From contig NC_053046.1 in the NCBI RefSeq assembly GCF_003473485.1, forward strand, positions 9,248,001 to 9,312,000: DNA of 64,000 nt. Direction: 5' to 3'. The DNA is from Medicago truncatula. Its lineage: Eukaryota; Streptophyta; Magnoliopsida; Fabales; Fabaceae. The notes under the pieces are model-generated. The model was not told the origin of the DNA and did not search any database. It saw only the letters and a list, made by a program, of their open reading frames with translations. Positions 58,061 to 64,000 of the stretch are shown in pieces. Both the position numbers and the translations under genes were made by a program. Numbering within the stretch: position 1 is the first letter of the stretch; the number at the start of each line of letters is the position of its first letter.

Positions 58061-59784
58061 TGCATCAAACTTACCTACATACTTCAAAGTTCAAACCCTA
58101 TCAGCCATCTTCATTTCAAAAGAATAAAATTAAAAGAATAAGACAAATAGAGAAGGAAGAAGAATACCTCATGGAACCATCATCGTATGCAGCCATCAAA
58201 TTAAACCCTATCCTGCCGGTTGAGGTTCCTTCTGTTTTTCCATATTCTTCTTAGCATTCACACCGCCCCCATCCCTTTGTCTTACGTACTGTAGCTTGCA
58301 GTATTAGGGTTTCTTTTTCTTATTATTTTTCGTTAATTAATAATTATTAATTATTTTTAAAACAGATCTAGTTTGGGCTCTGGGCTTTTAAACTCTCTTT
58401 TTTGTTTTATGGACAATGATCCACTTTTAATATGGTAATTGCTTTATAGGTCCCCTTATTGCTCAAAAGCACTTGAAATTATCAGATCAATAATTTCGAC
58501 TGTACAAAATTTATCAGGAGTTAACTTATTTTTGAGGTTGAGCAATTTGAGAAGCCTATAATACAATCATCTTTCACTATTCTCTCATTAAAATTTTGGT
58601 TTAACCCTTTTCATTACTTTTCTTATTGAAATTTGGGTTTAACCCTTTTCACAACAAAAGATATAAAATCTTCTACTGTAATTTTTTATTTTATTATCAT
58701 TTGGATGAAAATCTCTTAATCATTGAGTTTTAAGAACACAAGTTTTTTATTTTTTTAATCTTTTAGAACACAAGTTTTATTTTGTTACTCTTTTAGAACA
58801 CAAGTTGTGACAACTTGATAGTTCTACAACTCATTTTCAAATAATTTAAACAAAACAAATCATTTGAAGACCGTTAAAAGGATGCACATCTTTTTACTTC
58901 ACAAATGGTTAGAACAGAAATTGTACACATTGATCGTTCTCGATCTCAATTTTTTAAAACAAATCAATCAATCAAGAAACTCATCATAATCATTTTCTTC
59001 CGTTAAATGTCATTTCCCTTCATCAAATCAAACAACACATTTTTTTTTATCAAAATCGCAACAAAAATATTTTCATTAAAAGTATCAACACACAAACATT
59101 TTCACTCAAAAACTACGTAGCTTTGAATTCTACAATGCACTGGGAGATACAGAGGAGCAAATTAGGGTATCACACTCTTGGGTAGAAATAAGTGAGTAGA
59201 AATAAGTATGTCGATTGAGTTTTATAACCAAGATTTAACTAATTATTAAATTATATTTAATGTTATCATTCATAAAACACTCTTTAATTATTTTAAACTT
59301 TATTTTTTTAGTAATGCTTTTATTCATATAACTATTTTATGAAGTACAATTTAGAGAATATAACTATTTTTTTCTTTGCAAAAATAAAATGAAACTAGCC
59401 ACTTTTCTTAAATAGTGCATGAGTACATTAGGTAGAGTAATCATTCACTTTGCATCATAGATAAAACCTAAGGGCCAAAGTCTCAAGAAAAGGAAAGTAT
59501 AATTCCATTTCAAATGTCTATTGCATTTTTCTCAAAAGAATATCATAATCTTTTGCACAAATTCGTTCTTTTTATTGAATTGGAAGACAAGTTAAGGAAA
59601 AATAGAGAAAATAATCACATGAAATGAGTAGAGGGTAATAATGAGTGTAAAATTTTCATTGTAATGTATGACTATTGAATTGTAAGTATCTATACAAATT
59701 GATGAGACAAAATTTTCAATCCTCGAAAGATCCTTAAAATTTGGATGCTTTAGAAGATCGGAGAGAAAACAAAGACTTATCAAA
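58061..59784. other. Gene-free stretch
   Basis: No gene recognised. At 58445-58570 inverted words (CTTATTGCTCAAAAGCACTTG and, on the other strand, GGCTTCTCAAATTGCTC) resemble the element at 22528-22745. ACACAAGTT recurs three times between 58737 and 58807. Bases after about 59500 are likely 3' flank of the second DUF241 gene. Confidence 0.5.
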
Positions 59785-60636
59785 CTATTGACTCATTATG
59801 TTCAAAAGACTGACTCTAGTTTTAACCAAACGCCTAAATACATTCTCCAAACCATTTTCTATCATTTCAATTGCATTCTCCAAAGCCTCAAATCTTTCAT
59901 GTGCAACATTAGAACCTTCACTTATAAGGGTTTTCAAAGATGCTTCCACACATTGCAATTCATTGAAATTCTCCATGTTCTCTTCACATATTACCCTCTT
60001 ATGCATCAAGTTCAACCATTTGGTTGCCTTTGACTTTGATGATGATCCAACCAAGAAAGACAAAATGGATTGAAAGATAGACATGTTCATTGCAATGACC
60101 TCTCTAAGAACTGTAATCACTGCAACAAGGTCTTGATCTTGATTCAAAAGTGAGGAAGCTCCAAATTTACTTTCCATTCGTTTTAAAGATGTGATCAACT
60201 TTGTGACATTCTTCTTCATCTTCTTTGTGAATAATTTATATTCGGCTACACTTGTTTCGATGCTTGAATCTCTCTTTCTCCTTCTAAGGGAAGAGTGAAG
60301 GGATTGAACATTTTCTTTAATCTGTAACATGGTGTCCCTTGTGATGCCACAGATATCCAAAACTTTCACTGAACCATCCAACAACTCTTCGACAAATTTC
60401 TCACCTCGATGGTGGTGAGCAATGGCCTTTTGTGTTGATGACATATTGAGAAGATCTTCCAAAGAAATATACAAATCTTCAAGAAATGAAAGGCCATTGG
60501 TAATTGAATGAGATGTGGATGTTGATGTGGCTTCCCATGTCTTCATTTTTGTTAACTCTTGATCTATTCTTGAGGTGTTAGGATGAGATTGAGAAGGAAA
60601 ACTGTTTGAGCGAACATGGTAATTGTTGCTTGCCAT
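59785..60636 (-). CDS. DUF241 domain protein (PF03087), single exon, 283 aa
   Basis: Second intact member of the local DUF241 family; function unknown. Start MASNNYHVRSNSFPSQSHPN carries the family motif RSNSFPSQSHP, followed by a helix-rich body: LEDLYISLEDLLNM, VKVLDICGITRDTMLQIKEN, LHSSLRRRK, KKMKKNVTKLITSLKRMESK, VLREVIAMNMSIFQSILSFL and the conserved C-terminus ENGLENVFRRLVKTRVSLLN. It lines up with the 315-aa paralogue over its full length. That paralogue has a longer Ser-rich linker and an extra acidic stretch before the last helix. No intron. TATA at 60713-60720, about 80 bp upstream. The broken copy at 61585-61974 is much closer to this gene than to the other. Confidence 0.93.
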   Translation of the reverse strand: MASNNYHVRSNSFPSQSHPNTSRIDQELTKMKTWEATSTSTSHSITNGLSFLEDLYISLEDLLNMSSTQKAIAHHHRGEKFVEELLDGSVKVLDICGITRDTMLQIKENVQSLHSSLRRRKRDSSIETSVAEYKLFTKKMKKNVTKLITSLKRMESKFGASSLLNQDQDLVAVITVLREVIAMNMSIFQSILSFLVGSSSKSKATKWLNLMHKRVICEENMENFNELQCVEASLKTLISEGSNVAHERFEALENAIEMIENGLENVFRRLVKTRVSLLNIMSQ

Positions 60637-60712
60637 ATTTCTCTTTAATTTGTTGTTTGTTCTTTTGTAAAGCTCGATGTTTGCTTGATATTACCAAGTG
60701 CTTGACTCTCTC

Positions 60713-60720
60713 TTTATATA
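60713..60720 (-). promoter_or_regulatory. TATA box of second DUF241 gene
   Basis: TATATAAA on the minus strand, 77-84 bp upstream of the ATG at 60636, preceded by GCTCT as in many plant core promoters. Confidence 0.6.
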
Positions 60721-60736
60721 AGAGCTAATCATGATA

Positions 60737-61584
60737 TTGGTTGATAATTATTATGTTCATATAATAACAAAATTAATAAAATAGACAGCAGTTGTTAAGG
60801 ATGGTGTAGAGCATGTGGTGCCTACATAAATTGCCATTTGAATATGGTAAGCTTGTTACATGTTAGTCCAACATTGAGAATTTATTAATGATACTGCATG
60901 TGTTATTCTGCAAGATGCTATGAATATTGAAATGAGTTTGAGATGCATGATGAATATAGCTGGCATGTCTTCTTTGTGTTGGCAATCGGAAAACCTCAGT
61001 AGTCATTAGTAAGTTTCCTCCTCTGCTGCCACATTACACTCATCAATTAAATTATTAAAATTGGTTCTGCTTGTTGCTTCTCCGATTACGTGCCACTCGT
61101 GCATACACAAACAACTAATCCATTATTTTGTTCTACTGAATATAAATCATAATAATTGATATTGTTGTCTGTCTTTTGATCATATATATCCCACAAGATC
61201 TGGATCTCATCCTTCAAAAATCCATTCTTTACCTGTTCTCGCATCTCGACAGGGAACATGCCAGGCAATAGATACCTCTGAACCAAAAACAGCACCTTTT
61301 TATTATATTAGAAACAAAGTGATAATGAAGGTTTTTGTTTACCAACACTCAGAGGACATGCCAGTTAACTATACACCTCAAATACATCACATTACCATTA
61401 TGGACTGTATAATAATGCACAATGTATGGCTCAATTGGGACAAGTTTACCAAATTTTAAGGAAAACTCATTTAGTTACCACCACATGCTCATATTGATTC
61501 AGAGAGGTTAGCTACACTACATGTGCTGCATTTTTTTTTTAATGAAGCATGAATTGCTTTCTATTATATATAGTGTTAAAGAAG
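60737..61584. other. Intergenic, upstream of second DUF241 gene
   Basis: No gene could be named. On the minus strand, 61295-61086 has a protein-like frame (RYLLPGMFPVEMREQVKNG, then LKDEIQILWDIYDQK), but neither exon borders nor a family could be assigned. It may be a captured exon. Confidence 0.4.
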
Positions 61585-61974
61585 ATGAAATTTGTTAGGA
61601 AGTTGATCGCATCATTGAAGAAGGTGGATGGAGAATTTGGACTATCACCATTATTGAATGAAGATTATGAACTCACTGTTTTTACTAGAGTGCTTAGGGA
61701 ATTCATTGTTACATTTTTCATCTTTCAATCTCTTTTATCATGCATAAGAGGAGAGGATACTATCATGTGAAGAGAACTTGAGAATTTCAATGAGTTGTAG
61801 TGTGTGGAAGCATCTTTAAGCAACATTTTAAGTAGTAATACTAATGTTATGAAGATTAAGGCTACACATGAAATATTGGAGGCTATGGAAAATGCCATTG
61901 AAATGCTAGAGAATAGTATGGAGAGTGTATTTAGGTACTTGTTGAAAATCAGATCCCACCTTTTGAACGACTAA
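61585..61974 (+). pseudogene. 5'-truncated DUF241 copy with two nonsense codons
   Basis: One continuous frame of 129 codons from 61585 to TAA at 61972-61974 matches the C-terminal half of the 283-aa DUF241 protein (from about residue 165). Examples are MKFVRKLIASLKKVDGEFG against MKKNVTKLITSLKRMESKFG, VLREFIVTFFIFQSLLS, and AMENAIEMLENSMESVF. It is broken only by TGA at 61768-61770 and by TAG at 61798-61800, the latter replacing the CAG (Gln) of FNELQCVEASL. There are no frameshifts, so decay is recent or slow. The N-terminal half is absent. Orientation is opposite to its paralogue. Confidence 0.9.
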
Positions 61975-64000
61975 AAAATGCAGGTACTTAGTTCTCAAGT
62001 GGAAGCTTTCATCCACACACTTGTACTCTCATTGACTCGCATACATCAACAGGACACATCATCTGACATCCATATTACAGGATAGACTTTTGATACAAAG
62101 AGTAGGTTACCTTTAGTCAAACCCGACTCTAATGCGACTCTTAGGTCATGAAGGGAGTCTAAAACACGATAGAGATCTTCACATTGGATTAAGAGCAAAA
62201 ACACAAATGATTTGGACAACCAAAGGTGGACATTGACAGGTGGGTACTTGACTGTTCTACTGGAAACTATCTTTGACCTGTTTGAAATTATATTTTATCC
62301 ATAACATTAGGAAGTAATCCTTATCTTTTTCTTCTCAATAATGTTGATAAGATTGTTCTGAGAAACTAGACACCTTACATTGAATAAAGAACTGGCTCTC
62401 CGTTTCTCTTCTAGATCAGGGCTTAATTTGTGGATACATTGCAATGCTTGGCTTCATATTTGATATACAGTTTTCTAAGGTGGTAGTATGTTGATAATTT
62501 TTAATGATCGTGAGTTATGTCAGATTCTGTTGTTCCAAATATCTGATGCTTAAAAAAGTGAATGTTTTAAAATATATTTTTATTTCAATGATGATTATAT
62601 AGCAAAACAAATATAGTTATTCAACCTTCAGTCAGGCCTCCAAGGATTACAAAATTTCTCAAACCTTATGTTATGAAGATGCATTTCACCAATAAGTATA
62701 TGAGTGCTATAAGGGAGTATACACATTTGATTGAAGATCATGAATTGGTTGCTGAAATAACTTTCCTATTTCAGAATAAATATTGAACTAAAACTTTAGG
62801 ACTTTACCCCTAAAAGGGAGTCCTTCCAGAAATTCTCGAAGACTAGAGTTGAACTCTAGTCTAAGAGAGGGTTTGGAAATAGTTTTCAACCAGCAATTGA
62901 CGCGCCTCGGTTAGTACCTCATTAGCTGCGTCATTGCCCCAAGCGCAAAGATGGTTTTAAAGATAGATTAAGCTGCTTTTTATATAACTCTCAACTCATC
63001 TAATTCCTCTTATTAGCGATGTGGGACTAGGAAATATGCTGCCAAGTCACCACTCACCATTTTGTGTCTTAAATTTTGAACTTAGAATTGGTAGCATCTG
63101 AGTTGACAGGGTTCAGACTTTGTTTATCATATCTTTGAACAAGCCTAAGTGAAAACTTCAAAGGTGGAATGCATTGGATCTTTGATCTTCTGTAGTAGAC
63201 ATCAAATTATGCACACATTCAACATCAATATCGAATCAAAACCATGCACACTGTCTTCCAATTATTTTCTGTTTAAAATTTCTTCTGGAGACCTTTATAA
63301 TTCTATAAGCCTATTGCATAATGATTGTCATCGTACATTGTAATATTAAGTCTCTCGCCAATCCCTGTTGCCGTATTTTTTTTTGAAAATAGAAAACTCA
63401 AAGGAGAGATTGAAAATGTAGCTTCCAGTGAATATATTTCCTTCCAAATCTTCCTTCAATTATTTAACAGGGTACAGCACAGAAAAATTCTAATAACTAC
63501 CGCCCAGTGATGATTACTTCTGCATAATTTTATATCAAGAGTTAATATAACAATATGATAATTATAAAAAGATATATAATAACACATGTGATTGATATAG
63601 TAATCTATCCTCTTCCAGTATCTTTATAGTTAGCAGATTATGATCCGATTATGTTGGTCTGGGCAAGTTTCGAAAGTACCAAATGCTATAATAATATTCT
63701 TAAATTTTTATTATGTAGGTAGTTTTGGGTAAAATCAACTTGGTCTCACGGAAATCAATGAAACCCTTTGCTCCTTGATATCCTCATTTTTCTTCTGTTC
63801 TGTTTTTTTAGAACAGGTCTTCATATTTATGATTTTTCAATCATTATTAAATCATTTTTGAGATTAAATATTAATATCTTATAAATATTTCATATCAAAG
63901 TTGTAATTTTGAGACAGAGGGACACGTTTGAACCAGTAATTTTGGTTTGTATCTTGAGTTTTCGTGGACTAGTATTGACAAATTCATAATATCCTAGTTG
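61975..64000. other. Gene-free right end
   Basis: No gene recognised. GATGTGGGACTAGGAAA near 63019, with a GC-richer block at 62880-62945 (TTGACGCGCCTCGGTTAG, TAGCTGCGTCATTGCCCC), may be part of a repeat. No tRNA or snoRNA fold was found. Short open frames look random. Confidence 0.5.
62840..62862. repeat. Perfect 23-bp inverted repeat
   Basis: An 11-bp arm (AGACTAGAGTT) and its exact complement meet at a single central base. No neighbouring gene makes it an obvious terminator or operator. Confidence 0.8.

Noticed and set aside
59788..60073. Two plus-strand frames of 81 and 91 codons
   Set aside because: Antisense to the second DUF241 gene, which has clear family motifs on the minus strand.
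62820..63000. Possible structured non-coding RNA (GC-richer block with a perfect 23-bp inverted repeat)
   Set aside because: No snoRNA boxes, Pol III boxes or conserved fold could be identified; kept only as an inverted repeat.

Overview
The window is nuclear plant DNA. It is AT-rich, has intron-split genes with GT/AG borders, plant-type TATA boxes, and many small DNA transposons and retroelement remains. Gene content and repeat style suggest a eudicot, probably a papilionoid legume (Medicago/Trifolium-like). That organism guess is inference, not proof.

Layout. (1) 1.5-8.3 kb, plus strand: a complete 11-exon DHHC protein S-acyltransferase of the PAT10 type (346 aa). Its introns hold a MULE-like insertion, two RTE-type LINE tails and small duplications. 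(2) 10.65-16.4 kb and 26.8-30.2 kb, both minus strand: a tandem pair of five-exon amino-acid transporter genes of the lysine-histidine-transporter-like 8 (AATL1) type, with identical exon phases and very different intron lengths. Between them lie a tRNA-Lys(TTT), several Stowaway-like MITEs, a G20 run, a cluster of palindromic modules and a decayed LINE. (3) 31-46.6 kb: gene-poor. It holds an orphan last exon of a serine carboxypeptidase-like gene, unrecognised exon-like patches, a tandem 359-bp duplication, a MULE transposase relic, a MULE-like element nested in a Stowaway-like MITE, a 2.6-kb hAT-like element filled with 60-bp repeats in two opposed arrays, and a PIF/Harbinger element with a truncated transposase. 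(4) 46.6-64 kb: two intact single-exon DUF241 (PF03087) genes on the minus strand, a third 5'-truncated DUF241 copy on the plus strand with two nonsense codons, a Ty1/copia deletion derivative with both LTRs, and two head-to-head FAR1-type pseudogenes.

The intact genes are S-acyltransferase, two transporters, two DUF241 proteins and the tRNA. They do not form a pathway; this is an ordinary plant gene neighbourhood heavily remodelled by transposons. I found no convincing new biochemical system. The most unusual structure is the hAT-like element at 42.3-45.0 kb, whose opposed 60-bp arrays would make a long foldback. The best-resolved insertion histories are the nested MULE-like element with a perfect 9-bp target duplication and the Harbinger element, for which a neighbouring repeat copy preserves the empty site. 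Exon borders were derived by reading frame and splice consensus by eye; no alignment or transcript data were available.
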